From: an uncultured Opitutaceae bacterium
GTDB taxonomy: Bacteria; Verrucomicrobiota; Verrucomicrobiia; Opitutales; Opitutaceae
Assembly: GCA_951813085.1 (NCBI GenBank)
Contig: OX638348.1
Span: 4,473,627-4,537,626 of the forward strand
DNA: 64,000 nucleotides
Direction: 5' to 3'
Shown: positions 43,684 to 52,745 of the stretch, in pieces
Position numbering within the stretch: the stretch's first letter is position 1
How the letters are laid out: every line of letters starts with the position of its first letter
The notes under the pieces: generated by a model
The model's input: only the letters and a program-made list of their open reading frames with translations
The model's database searches: none
Told to the model about the DNA's origin: nothing
Program-made: the position numbers and the translations under genes

Positions 43684-44429
43684 ATGGCTATTTACGGTAC
43701 AGCGCTCCTTGCGATTTGTCTCTTGCTTGGCGTGATCCTGGGCAATTGGCTCGGAATATTAATCGGTGTTGATGCCAACGTGGGCGGGGTGGGGATCGCT
43801 ATGCTCCATTTCCCTCGATCATAGGGTCATCGGAAGCTGATTTCGCCCTTTGGCCTTCCTTGCATATTTGCAGTATCTTGCGATAAGGCGCGTGTCTACA
43901 AGCTCTAATTGGATAAAGAGCTAAATTTTATTTGATTTTAAGGGGGTGTCCGATAGCGCTGGTTGCCGCAAGGCCAAAGGAGCGTGTATGATAAAAAGCA
44001 CAACCAACCAGTAGCGATTTGGTTGACACCAAGTCAAACAAAAATCAATCGCGCTACTGCCTGCCCTTGCGACAACCTTCACTTTCGACTATAACAATCT
44101 CTCCGCGCGGTTGTCAAGCAAAAAATGAAATTTAGGGGCTATTATTTAGTTCTCTGCCCTGCTGCATCTTTTTATTGATCCTCGGAGTCGAACGCTTGCA
44201 AAGATCCGGCAAGATCAAGCCGCCTACGGAAAAGGGCATCTTATTTTGGAGCGCAATTTATATACCGATCGTGGTGGCAATGGCAGCTAGCCAAAACGTG
44301 CTCGCTGCGATTAAAGGGGGACCTGTTGGCATTGTAGCGGGTTTGCTGGCCGTTCTCTGCGCCTTTGCGCTGGTTCCCGTGATCAGTCGCTTCACTGGAA
44401 GCGACCCAAAGCCGGAGGACGAAGATTGA
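43684..44429 (+). pseudogene. madL: Malonate transporter subunit MadL, split by a 0.36-kb insertion
   Basis: ATG at 43684: MAIYGTALLAICLLLGVILG, GNWLGILIGVDANVGGVGIA, then ML. Sense stops there and a stop follows at 43822. From about 44166 the frame resumes with FLLILGVERLQRSGKIKPP, SAIYIPIVVAMAASQNVLAA and FALVPVI, the second half of MadL, ending at TGA 44427-44429. The inserted 350 bases have inverted repeats and are listed separately. Full-length MadL would be about 130-140 residues with four helices. With MadM it transports malonate and sodium (known from Malonomonas). The insertion should abolish function unless it is spliced or excised. Confidence 0.82.
43807..44165. other. Insertion inside madL with nested inverted repeats
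   Basis: About 360 bases with no coding sense. Outer arms GGTTGCCGCAAGG (43961-43973) and CCTTGCGACAACC (44065-44077) match in 12 of 13 pairs. Inner arms CAGTAGCGATT (44009-44019) and AATCGCGCTACTG (44047-44059) pair within them. GGTGTC (43945) and GACACC (44025) can also pair. Flanks GCTCCAT (left) and GCTGCAT (right) are near-duplicates. It looks like a MITE, IS remnant or structured RNA element. Boundaries approximate. Confidence 0.5.
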
Positions 44430-45195
44430 CCGAATACCTAGACGCGGTCGCGCAGGTCCTGACCAAGTATTCCTTGGTGACGGGCTTTGCTGTTATCGGC
44501 TCTATTGTATGGGCTTCCTACTACGTGTCAGATAAATTGACGCGTGGCTGGCTCCACGGCTCATCTATTGCAATCTTGATCGGGTTGACGCTTGCGTGTA
44601 TCGGAGGGTTGACTACTGGGGGTTCCAAAGGAATTTCGGATGTGAGCGTACTTGCTGGTATTGGCGTGATGGGGAGCTCTATGTTGCGGGATTTCGCCAT
44701 TGTCGGGACGGCGTTTGGCGTTCGCATGGAAGCCTTTCGTAAGACGGGTCTTAGCGGTATCGTTTCCTTGCTAGTCGGTGTGTTTGTCTCCTTCACGGTC
44801 GGAGCCTTAGTGGCCTACGCCTTTGGATACCGCGATGCGGTGAGTATCACCACGATTGGTGGCGGGGCCGCTACCTTTCTGGTAGGACCCGTAACAGGAA
44901 GCTCGCTGGGAGCCAGCTCAGAGGTTATTGCCTTGAGCGTTACTGCAGGCCTGACCAAGTCGATTCTAGTGATGTCGACGACACCTTTTGTGCCAAGTAC
45001 ATAGGTCTCGATAATCCGAGATCGGCCCTAATATATGGTGGACTCATGGGAACGAACAGCGGCGTCGCGGGGGGACTCGCCGCTACGGACCCGAAGCTGG
45101 TGCCTTACGGAGCGATGACGGCGACCTTTTACACAGGTCTGGGGTGTCTGCTGGGGCCATCGGTAGTCTATATCGTAATACGGGCGATTCTATGA
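44426..45195 (+). pseudogene. madM: Malonate transporter subunit MadM, frameshifted
   Basis: TTG at 44426 overlaps the madL stop (TTGA). The sequence TEYLDAVAQVLTKYSLVTGF, WASYYVSDKLTRGWLHGSSI, GGLTTGGSKGISDVSVLAGI, GSSMLRDFAIVGTAFGVRME and ATFLVGPVTGSSLGASSEVI is the MadM core. At 44996 one base is missing (GTGCC in place of GTGGCC); in the right frame it continues AKYIGLDNPRSALIYGGLMG, GLAATDPKLVPYGAMTATFY to TGA 45193-45195. Repaired length is about 256 residues, the size of MadM. Both mad subunits are therefore damaged. Confidence 0.8.
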
Positions 45196-45200
45196 AATTC

Positions 45201-45229
45201 TAACCACGGAGTACGAGAGTACGCGGTGG
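45201..45229 (+). repeat. Dispersed AACCACGGAG-type repeat, left arm
   Basis: TAACCACGGAGTACGAGAGT then ACGCGGTGG, 5 bases after madM. Forms an inverted pair with 45301-45328 about 70 bases away: an empty cassette resembling the one that holds the GxxExxY gene. Confidence 0.55.
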
Positions 45230-45300
45230 ATTTGAAATGATGCGGTTGGAGTCCGATCAAGATTGCCGAGAGCACGAGTCTCGATAATACCTCAGAATAG

Positions 45301-45328
45301 CTCTGCGATCTCCGCGTCCTCTGCGGTT
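45301..45328 (-). repeat. Dispersed AACCGCAGAG-type repeat, right arm
   Basis: On the minus strand GAACCGCAGAGGACGCGGAG then ATCGCAGAG. Inverted match to 45201-45229. Confidence 0.6.
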
Positions 45329-45338
45329 CATTCTATTC

Positions 45339-47807
45339 TTAATTATTCTGGAACGTCGGGCTGAGAACGACGGCTTCAATCAAGTTATGAAGTCCACCTG
45401 ATTGGGTATCCAGTTTTTCCATGATACTGTCGATGACGGAGCGGTCTCGGAGGTCGAGTTCGCGACCGACCGCGTAGGCCATGAGTTTCTCCGTTAGGCA
45501 ACGGGTGAATTCCGCTTCGCGCTCAATCAGGAGTGAGCGAAACTCAGTCGGATCGCGAAAGCGTTCTCCGCTGGGCAATTCCCCGGAGGCGTCGATTTCC
45601 AGTTGTTTCCCGTAGTGGGAACGCCACTGACCGGTTGGATCGAAGTTTTCCAGCGCGAATCCGAGAGGATCGATTTTGCTATGGCAGGCGGCGCAGGTTT
45701 CGACCGCGCGATGCTTTGCCAGTTGATCGCGGATGGTCTCGGCGCCACGTATGTCCGACTCGATTGCGGGCACGTCCGGTGGAGGGGGAGGCGGCGAGTA
45801 GCCCAGGAGGTTTTCTAGCACATAGATGCCACGCACGACGGGCGAGGTATCGACGCCATTAGCCGATGCCGTGAGCAGGAGCGATTGACCCATCAAGCCA
45901 CCTCTTGGAGTGCCCTCCATCGATACCTTGCGCAATTCGGTCCCCTCGATGCCTTCGATGCCATAGTGGAGAGCCAGTTCGCGATTGATAAAGCTGTATT
46001 CGGCTGAAAGCAGCTCGCCGGGCCGTAGGTTCTTGTCGAGTACATGACGGAAGAACATTTCCGTCTCTGCTTGCATGGCCGATTCGATGCTGTCGCGGTG
46101 ATAACTACGAAAGTCATCCGATACGGGCATTTCTCCGATGTTGTCTACTTCGAACCAACGTCTGATGAAATTGGATACGAATCGGTCCGACTTTGGATCT
46201 TTGAGCATTCGATCGATTTGCGCTTTGAGAACCCCGGATTCACTCAGACGACCTTTCCTGGCCTGCTCGATCAATTCCTTGTCCGGCATCGAGGACCAGA
46301 GAAAATAGGAAAGACGCGATGCCAGAGAAAAGGTATCCAACGGTCCTTCGCCCTCAGCGAGGTATATGAATCCGGGCGCGCAGAGAATCGTTTGGAAGCC
46401 GAGCTGCAGCGCCTCGAGCGGTTCCAGGCCCTCGTCGATTTTTGCAAGTACGAGCGACTCGACGGGCGCCAGTTCACCGGGCTGCAAGGGGCGTCGAAAC
46501 GCGGTTTCGGCGAATACGCGCAGGCGCTCGATCGCGCTGTCGCTGGTAATTTCGTCCGGAGCGAGGTCACCGTAGAGCAATTGATGGCCCTTGGGCGGCC
46601 ATTGCTCGGTCAAGGGGCCTTCGACTTGAATCTCCCAGATGCGTAGCTTGGGACCTTGGTAGCCTTTTAGGATTCCATGGAATTTTTCATTCCCATTCTT
46701 CATATCCACGAAGGGCTTTATCTCTTCGCGGTGACCGGCTTTCTGATGGAGAAGTCGAACGAGGCGTTTGGTGGCAAGCGTACCGTTTCGAAAGCGTACC
46801 TCCGGCTCGAATCCTTTCTCGAAAAAGACTTCCCATTCGAACCACTCCGGTTCCTCGCTGGTAAGTTCGACTTCGGCGAGCGAGCGTTCGACCGATATGT
46901 TGCCGGTACTCTCGACGCTGCCTTCTCGATCGACCGCGACCAATTCGAGCACGAGTGGATCGCCGTTTCGAAAATCATCGACCACGTCACCGTAGGGATG
47001 CCAACGATCGATAGCCGCTGCTTGCACGCGAACGCGATACATGCCGCTCGTTGGGACGCCCCCTCTAGCTAAGGGCTCGAAACCCATATGGCCGCCTCGG
47101 TAGTGGCGACCATACATATCCGTGTAAGGGGTATCGGGGGTAAAACGAAAACGATCCACCCGAAACACTTTGGGCAGGTCCGCGTTTTCTTTACCTTCGA
47201 AGTAGAAGGGCGTTCGCTGGGAGTAGCGATGAAGGGCAGGGGACTCTTCAAAATTCGTCGCCTTTTTCACCGATTCTTCAGCGGCGTGGAAGTAGTGTTC
47301 GAGAAGCATGCCTGAAGTCACCAGCTCGGCCCCGAAATTGTCGAAGCCGTCCTTAACAACCTCCTTGGGGAAATCGGCTGCCGGATTCCAAGCGGACACA
47401 TTCAGACCTAGGAGGTCGCCGATCGTATGCTGGTATTCCCAAGAGTTGATGCGGCGCAGCACGCTGTGACCACCGATGTCCGAGAGGCGGTCGAGCTCGC
47501 TCGTGACCAGCTCCGTCGTCGATTCGATCATTTCGGTCCGCTCGGTGTCGCTTGGCTGCGTTTCGTCCTCGGGGGGCATGTCGCCGAGGTTGAGCATATC
47601 CAAAACTTCCTGCCAAAGTTCGAGGTCTTCGATTCCCAGATTGGATTCTCCAAGGGAGTCGAATCGGCGGTCGCCTTTCTGCTTTTCCGGACCGTGGCAA
47701 TCGATGCAGTAGGTTTGCAGGAATTCCTCCCGGGGTGAAGCGTAAGCTGCGGAGCAAGCGAACGCTAGAATTGCGACGGAAATATATAATTTTTGGAAAG
47801 GGAGCAT
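45339..47807 (-). CDS. DUF1587/DUF1592/DUF1588/DUF1585 cytochrome-like protein
   Basis: 822 residues, signal peptide first. An N-terminal haem-binding-type site CIDCH (Cys34, Cys37, His38; the planctomycete cytochrome c domain) is followed by DUF1587 (LRRINSWEYQHTIGDLLGLN), DUF1595/DUF1592 with FAETAFRRPLQPGELAPVES and SLASRLSYFLWSSMPDKELI, DUF1588 with ETCAACHSKIDPLGFALENF (second CxxCH) and DUF1585 at the end (TQSGGLHNLIEAVVLSPTFQ). The role is unknown; such proteins are paired with DUF1552 partners in Planctomycetes and Verrucomicrobia and probably form a secreted redox complex. Starts 12 bases after the DUF1552 gene, one operon. Confidence 0.9.
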   Translation of the reverse strand: MLPFQKLYISVAILAFACSAAYASPREEFLQTYCIDCHGPEKQKGDRRFDSLGESNLGIEDLELWQEVLDMLNLGDMPPEDETQPSDTERTEMIESTTELVTSELDRLSDIGGHSVLRRINSWEYQHTIGDLLGLNVSAWNPAADFPKEVVKDGFDNFGAELVTSGMLLEHYFHAAEESVKKATNFEESPALHRYSQRTPFYFEGKENADLPKVFRVDRFRFTPDTPYTDMYGRHYRGGHMGFEPLARGGVPTSGMYRVRVQAAAIDRWHPYGDVVDDFRNGDPLVLELVAVDREGSVESTGNISVERSLAEVELTSEEPEWFEWEVFFEKGFEPEVRFRNGTLATKRLVRLLHQKAGHREEIKPFVDMKNGNEKFHGILKGYQGPKLRIWEIQVEGPLTEQWPPKGHQLLYGDLAPDEITSDSAIERLRVFAETAFRRPLQPGELAPVESLVLAKIDEGLEPLEALQLGFQTILCAPGFIYLAEGEGPLDTFSLASRLSYFLWSSMPDKELIEQARKGRLSESGVLKAQIDRMLKDPKSDRFVSNFIRRWFEVDNIGEMPVSDDFRSYHRDSIESAMQAETEMFFRHVLDKNLRPGELLSAEYSFINRELALHYGIEGIEGTELRKVSMEGTPRGGLMGQSLLLTASANGVDTSPVVRGIYVLENLLGYSPPPPPPDVPAIESDIRGAETIRDQLAKHRAVETCAACHSKIDPLGFALENFDPTGQWRSHYGKQLEIDASGELPSGERFRDPTEFRSLLIEREAEFTRCLTEKLMAYAVGRELDLRDRSVIDSIMEKLDTQSGGLHNLIEAVVLSPTFQNN

Positions 47808-47819
47808 GACAGAGTGATC

Positions 47820-49079
47820 CTAAGCCAACGTCATCGGCGAAAACGTTCCCGTGCTGCGCCCGAAACGCTCAATATCCATACCGAACCACTGAAGCGATGA
47901 AAGCCAGAGGTTGCTCAGAGGAATCCGTTTTCCCTTTTCTTCCGGACAGACCAAGTGGCCCTGGTGATTTAATCCGCCGCCGGCCAACAGAACGGGCAGA
48001 TCTCGATTGCTATGTGTATGGGCATTTCCCATACCACTGCCCAAGGCGACCAAGGTATCGTCGAACAGATTGGCTTCCTTGAGCCGATCCACTAAATGGC
48101 CGAACTGCTTCATAAGATAGGCTTCGACGATTTGCAGCTGATCCAATCGACTTTCCTCTTTCCCATGATGAGACAGCCCATGGTAGGAACCGACCTCCAA
48201 TTCGGCAGTTTGGAAACCCATCGGTATTTCAAACGTCGCTACACGAGTTGAATCTGTCTGCAAGGCTAGGACCAATAAATCGTATAGCAGCGGCATTTCC
48301 TCAATATGCAATCGGTCTTGATCCTCAACTCGATCGATCGGCGATATCGGCTTCGGTCGGTCCAGCCACTCATTCGACATTTGCAAGCGCTGCTCCACTT
48401 CGCGAACTGAGGTCAGGTATTGATCCAGCTTGTCGCGGTCGGCGGTGTTGAGTTTGCCGCCCAAGGTTTTAGCTGACTCGCGAAGCGCATCCAAAACGCT
48501 ACTGCGGTGCAAGAGGCGTTTACGCTCCGCTTCTAGGCTGGCTTTGTCAGAATTGACAAACAAGGCGTCAAACAGACGAGCTGGGTTGCTGACAGGCGGT
48601 ATATTGACTCCCGAACGTGTCCAACACATGTCCGTGCCTTCCTTGAGGCCAGCTGTGATTGACGGGTAGCGGGTCCGACTTCCGGAAAACTCCGCGGCTG
48701 CCTGGTCGACTGACATATTTTTTTCCGGAAACCCGGCCGATTCCTCTTTTTTTACTCCGCTCAAGAAAGAGTGTACGCACTTGTGCCCTCCGCCTAGCCC
48801 GTGATCCAGGTGGGAGAACACTGTGAAATCGCCGCGATGACGCTCGATCTGCTTCAAGGTCATGCTCGCATTGAAATCCTTGCCTGCGTTTTGAGGGAAG
48901 AATCCCCCTGGCCAGAATCCCAGGTGACTGCCCACATACACGAGGCGACGCGGGCGAGCGCCGCTCGCCGTAGCCGCGAACCCGGAGTTTAGGCTTTCAA
49001 AGGCGGGCAAGGCGAGCGTCACGCCCAGGCCTTTTAAGAAGCGCCTTCGGTCCATGGAAACGTGGAAGGGGTATTTCAT
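47820..49079 (-). CDS. DUF1552 secreted protein (Tat exported)
   Basis: 419 residues with a twin-arginine signal, SMDRRRFLKGLGVTLALPAF. Body motifs: RLVYVGSHLGFWPGGFFPQN, GDFTVFSHLDHGLGGGHKCV, SFLSGVKKEESAGF, GSYHGLSHHGKEESRLDQLQ, SGMGNAHTHSNRDLPVLLAG. It resembles an alkaline-phosphatase/sulfatase-superfamily (DUF1501-like) fold, consistent with LSHHG and the final metal-like HTH. Its function is not known. It is followed by the DUF1592 protein, 12 bases downstream. Tat export suggests folding with a cofactor in the cytoplasm. Confidence 0.88.
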   Translation of the reverse strand: MKYPFHVSMDRRRFLKGLGVTLALPAFESLNSGFAATASGARPRRLVYVGSHLGFWPGGFFPQNAGKDFNASMTLKQIERHRGDFTVFSHLDHGLGGGHKCVHSFLSGVKKEESAGFPEKNMSVDQAAAEFSGSRTRYPSITAGLKEGTDMCWTRSGVNIPPVSNPARLFDALFVNSDKASLEAERKRLLHRSSVLDALRESAKTLGGKLNTADRDKLDQYLTSVREVEQRLQMSNEWLDRPKPISPIDRVEDQDRLHIEEMPLLYDLLVLALQTDSTRVATFEIPMGFQTAELEVGSYHGLSHHGKEESRLDQLQIVEAYLMKQFGHLVDRLKEANLFDDTLVALGSGMGNAHTHSNRDLPVLLAGGGLNHQGHLVCPEEKGKRIPLSNLWLSSLQWFGMDIERFGRSTGTFSPMTLA

Positions 49080-49127
49080 TATTTCGCATTTTGAGGGGAG
49101 TTTGCCGCTATGGAAAGCATGAAACCT

Positions 49128-49190
49128 TCTGGCTGCTTGCTAGTTGCGACTCCCCTATTTCTTTCAATCCCCTGTCCCCTGCATCCAAAA
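49128..49190 (-). repeat. Dispersed intergenic repeat (CAGGGGACAGGGG type)
   Basis: On the minus strand GCAGGGGACAGGGGATTGAA and, further on, CTAGCAAGCAGCCAGA. Related to 35300-35347, in opposite orientation. Confidence 0.5.
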
Positions 49191-49232
49191 CCTCAGTCTT
49201 GCAGTGGTCTCGATGTGCCTATTGAGTTTTGA

Positions 49233-50837
49233 ATGATGTTTAGAGTACCCCAATACCCCATTGTCAGCCATTATGGAGCGCTAGTGTGTCTTCTCCTAGG
49301 AATCGTGAATATCCAGGCTCAGGACAGGCCCAATATTCTCTTTTTGTTCAGCGACGATCACGCTTGGCAATCGATCGGCGCTTATGGCGGCTTGCTCAAG
49401 GATGTGGCGCATACGCCTCACATCGATCAGCTGGCCAGCGAAGGGATGCTGTTTCGCAAATGCTATGTGGCCAATTCGATTTGTGGCCCGAGCCGTGCGG
49501 CGATCTTGACGGGCAAGTATGGTCACAAAAATGGCATCACCTGGAATCGTCGCGGACAATTCGATGGATCGCAGCAGACCTTTCCTAGGATCATGAGGGA
49601 GAATGGATATGAAACCGCCCTCATTGGAAAGTGGCATCTCAAGACGACCCCGACCGGGTTCGATTACTGGGAAGTGATGCGCGGGCAAGGGCGGTATTAC
49701 AATCCTTTGCTGCTCACGGGGGATATCGACGGGCAGAACGACGAGCGAACCGTAACTGGATACAATTCGGATATCGTAGGTGATCTGAGTATTGAGTGGT
49801 TGAAAAATGGCCGGGACAAGAGTAAGCCTTTTGTGCTGATGTCGCAATTCAAGGCGACCCATCATGGATGGTGCCCAGGGCCGGAAGAATACGATCTTTA
49901 CGATGGAGTTGAGATCCCGGAGCCATCTAATTTATTTGACGATTTCTCGTATCGAGGAACGGCGATACGCGAACAGACATTGACGCTTTATGAAGATTTG
50001 AGGGAAAGCATCCTCATTGGCGATCCGGGCGAGCTTGGGCAACTGAACCCTGACCAGCGCGTTGCCTGGGATGCCTACCGATCCAAGTTCACTACACCGT
50101 TTAAAGCCATGAACCTGGAATGGAATGATCCCAGCAGAGAGCTGTCCCGTTTCAAGTACCAGACGCTCTTGAAGAACTTCCTGGCGGCGGGGGCGGGCAT
50201 CGACAAGAACGTCGGCCGCATTCGCGCCTTTCTTGAGGAGAACGATCTGGCCGACAATACGATCGTAATCTACATGGCCGACCATGGGTATTTCCTGGGG
50301 GAGCATGGATTCTTCGACAAGCGTTTCATGTATGAGGAATCGCTGCGTACCGCATTCATCGTTCATTGGCCAGGCAAGGTCGAGGAGGGAGTCGTGAACG
50401 ATGAGGATATCGTATCCAATATCGACATCGCCGAGACCTTTTTGGAGATGGCCGGGATCGATGTGCCTTCGGATATGCAGGGACGAAGCCTGGTTCCGGT
50501 TTTGAAGGGGAATACTCCCGATGATTGGAGGAAGACTTTTCTGTATCAGTATTTCGAGTTAGCGAATCACCATGTGTATCCACATTACGGAGTTACGGAT
50601 GGAACGCATAAGCTGATCTATTATCATGGTCAAAACGAATGGGAATACTTCGACCTCGAGTCGGATCCACAAGAGATGGTTAGCCAGTACTATGTTCCCG
50701 AGCACCAGGAGACGATTCAGACCCTGAAAGAAGAGCTGGTCCGCCTTCGAAAACACTACGAGTCCAACGATTCACCGGGACCTGATTTGGACAAGGAAGG
50801 GGACTGGCCCTGGGAGAAACAGCTAAAGCCGCTTTAG
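49233..50837 (+). CDS. Secreted sulfatase
   Basis: 534 residues. Signal peptide ends near IQAQ, then DRPNILFLFSDDHAWQSIGA, the formylglycine motif CGPSR (Cys84), GKYGHKNGITWNRRGQFDGS, GKWHLKTTPTGFDYWEVMRG, QFKATHHGWCPGPEEYDL, YMADHGYFLGEHGFFDKRFM and FDLESDPQEMVSQYY. Third member of the group with 36786 and 40371. The C-terminus has an acidic/Lys stretch (GPDLDKEGDWPWEKQ). Substrate unknown; the position after the DUF1552/DUF1592 operon, with divergent promoters, may reflect co-use. Confidence 0.93.
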   Translation: MMFRVPQYPIVSHYGALVCLLLGIVNIQAQDRPNILFLFSDDHAWQSIGAYGGLLKDVAHTPHIDQLASEGMLFRKCYVANSICGPSRAAILTGKYGHKNGITWNRRGQFDGSQQTFPRIMRENGYETALIGKWHLKTTPTGFDYWEVMRGQGRYYNPLLLTGDIDGQNDERTVTGYNSDIVGDLSIEWLKNGRDKSKPFVLMSQFKATHHGWCPGPEEYDLYDGVEIPEPSNLFDDFSYRGTAIREQTLTLYEDLRESILIGDPGELGQLNPDQRVAWDAYRSKFTTPFKAMNLEWNDPSRELSRFKYQTLLKNFLAAGAGIDKNVGRIRAFLEENDLADNTIVIYMADHGYFLGEHGFFDKRFMYEESLRTAFIVHWPGKVEEGVVNDEDIVSNIDIAETFLEMAGIDVPSDMQGRSLVPVLKGNTPDDWRKTFLYQYFELANHHVYPHYGVTDGTHKLIYYHGQNEWEYFDLESDPQEMVSQYYVPEHQETIQTLKEELVRLRKHYESNDSPGPDLDKEGDWPWEKQLKPL

Positions 50838-50878
50838 GGGTGGCTTGGTATTAATTGGACAACGCTCACCCGCTTTGC

Positions 50879-50932
50879 GGGATCGCTTGATCCCTGCGCT
50901 ACGCTTCGGGGCAGGATCGCCGCGCTGCGGCG
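50879..50932. repeat. REP-like double hairpin
   Basis: GGGATC-GCTT-GATCCC (50879-50894) and CGCCGC-GCT-GCGGCG (50918-50932), separated by 23 bases. A similar CGCTTTGC hairpin lies at 20998-21016. Such palindromes are typical intergenic extragenic repeats. Confidence 0.5.
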
Positions 50933-51070
50933 GCAGGATTGATCGGATTGGACGTTAAGATACATTGGGCGTTGAAAAACAAGATTAGAGTTTGATGAAA
51001 TTTGGTAGATATCTATCTATTGTATTTTCTCAATTGCTCCGTGACCTCCGTGGTTAAAAAATCAATTTCT

Positions 51071-52611
51071 ATGAAATCCATATCGCGAATACAGCTTGTT
51101 TCTTTCTCATTATTCGCGATTTGGCAGTCAGCATTTGCCCAAGACGATACTCCCTACAATATCATCCTCATCGTGGCGGATGATATGGGATATGGGGAAG
51201 TGAGCGCTTTCCTTCCTGAGGGACGCTTCGAGACGCCTCGACTGGACCGGATGGCGGCCGAGGGAGCTATGCTCACGCGCTTCTATGTACCCACGCCTTA
51301 TTGCGCGCTTTCGCGGGGGACCTTTCTTACAGGGCGGTATCCGTTCCGCCACTCAGTAGTGGGCAATCCATCGCCCGAATCGGGCCAAAACAACTTTGGC
51401 CTGCCGCGTTCGGAGATCACAATAGCTGAATTGCTCCAGTCGAAAGGTTATGCGACCGCGGCTTTCGGCAAATGGCATCTCGGGCATCGCGATCCCTGGT
51501 TGCCCAGGTCGCAAGGCTTCGATGAATACTACGGCATTTTGTATTCGAATGACATGTACCCCGTGCAGCTGGTGCGAAATGAAGAAGTAGTCGAGTATCC
51601 GGTCGCCCAAGGGAAGCTCTCGCAACTCTATACGGATCTGACGATCAACTTTATCGAGGAAAACAAGGATCAGCCGTTTTTCGTGTATCTGCCGCATGCC
51701 ATGCCGCACAAACCCTTAGCGGTGTCGGACAATTTCTATACGCCTGAAACTCCCGACAATCTATACGAAGACGTGATTGCGGAGCTCGACCATTGCGTCG
51801 GGCAAGTATTGGATTTTTTGTTACGAAGCGAATTGGACCGGAAGACGCTTGTCGTGTTCACTTCCGACAATGGGCCCAATCAAGGGGGATCCACCGGCGG
51901 CTTGAGGGGAATGAAGGGCCGGGTCTGGGATGGGGGAATGCGTGTCCCGTTCATCGCCCGACTCCCCGGGGTGATTCCTCCCGGAGTGAAAACGCTCATC
52001 CGGCTGCCAGCGTGGATTTGCTTCCGACGTTTTGCGCCTTGGTCGGAATCGATGCGCCACGGGATCGAACCATCGATGGAGCCAATATCTTGCCCATGTT
52101 TAAGAGCTCAAATAATGCTAGTCCTAGTGAGGCAGTCTTTGGAATGAGCGGTCAAGATCTGAGCTGTATCTGGTTAGGCGAATGGAAGCTGCATGTGCTG
52201 GATCCGGGACGATCCGATATGCGCGGGCTGTCCGATCAGGAAGCGATCGATTGGATTGATCCCCGAGCGCCCAACGGCGTATCCATAATTTCCCCCTACG
52301 AGCAGGCGAAGGCTTACGAAATTCCCGGCTTGCTAACCGGAGATCCTCCCAAGCCTATGATGCTATTTAACCTCGATACGGATCCTGGAGAACAGCGTGA
52401 CCTAAGCGCCGAGCACCCCGAGGTGGTACAGCGTCTCAAGCAAAGTTTCGACGCGACCCATGCCGAGGTTCCTCACTACCCCGCCCCGAAATCAGACTAC
52501 TTGTTCGAGCCACCCGCCCGCGGCGAGAGCCGTCAGTTGATGCACTTGATAGGTGGGGAGCTACGCTACGATAAGATTCCCGCCCATCAGAAGCCACTAT
52601 TGGTGGAGTAG
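51071..52611 (+). pseudogene. Secreted arylsulfatase-type enzyme, frameshifted
   Basis: ATG at 51071: signal peptide (ISRIQLVSFSLFAIWQSAFA), YNIILIVADDMGYGEVSAF, formylglycine-type motif CALSR with Cys78 (Leu where Pro or Ala is usual), FGKWHLGHRD, YLPHAMPHKPLAVSDNF and VVFTSDNGPNQGGSTGGLRG. At 51991 one A is lost from a run of AAAA (VKTLIR in place of VKNAHPAA). The second frame gives AASVDLLPTFCALVGIDAPR and the rest to TAG 52611. Repaired length is about 513 residues. The A4 loss is a typical homopolymer error. The CALSR motif is unusual and could affect maturation. Confidence 0.82.
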
Positions 52612-52675
52612 GGATACGGAATGCTGGTTTTAGGCGTGTTTTTGTGAGAGCGTTGCTTTTAATGGTTTATTAAAA

Positions 52676-52729
52676 GGCAAAATAATGCCTATAAATACCA
52701 ATAAAACTAGACAAAGAGCAAAATATTGC
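52676..52729. promoter_or_regulatory. Paired inverted repeats, candidate HipB operators
   Basis: GGCAAAATAATGCC (52676-52689) and GCAAAATATTGC (52718-52729) share the core GCAAAATA, with starts 41 bases apart (about four helical turns). They lie 57 and 17 bases before the hipB start, where autoregulation by the antitoxin would act. Confidence 0.45.
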
Positions 52730-52745
52730 CGATAACTAAAGAGTT

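Noticed and set aside
46044-46646. Open frame of 200 codons on the plus strand inside the DUF1592 gene
   Set aside because: Antisense shadow; the DUF1592 domains on the other strand explain all of the sequence.
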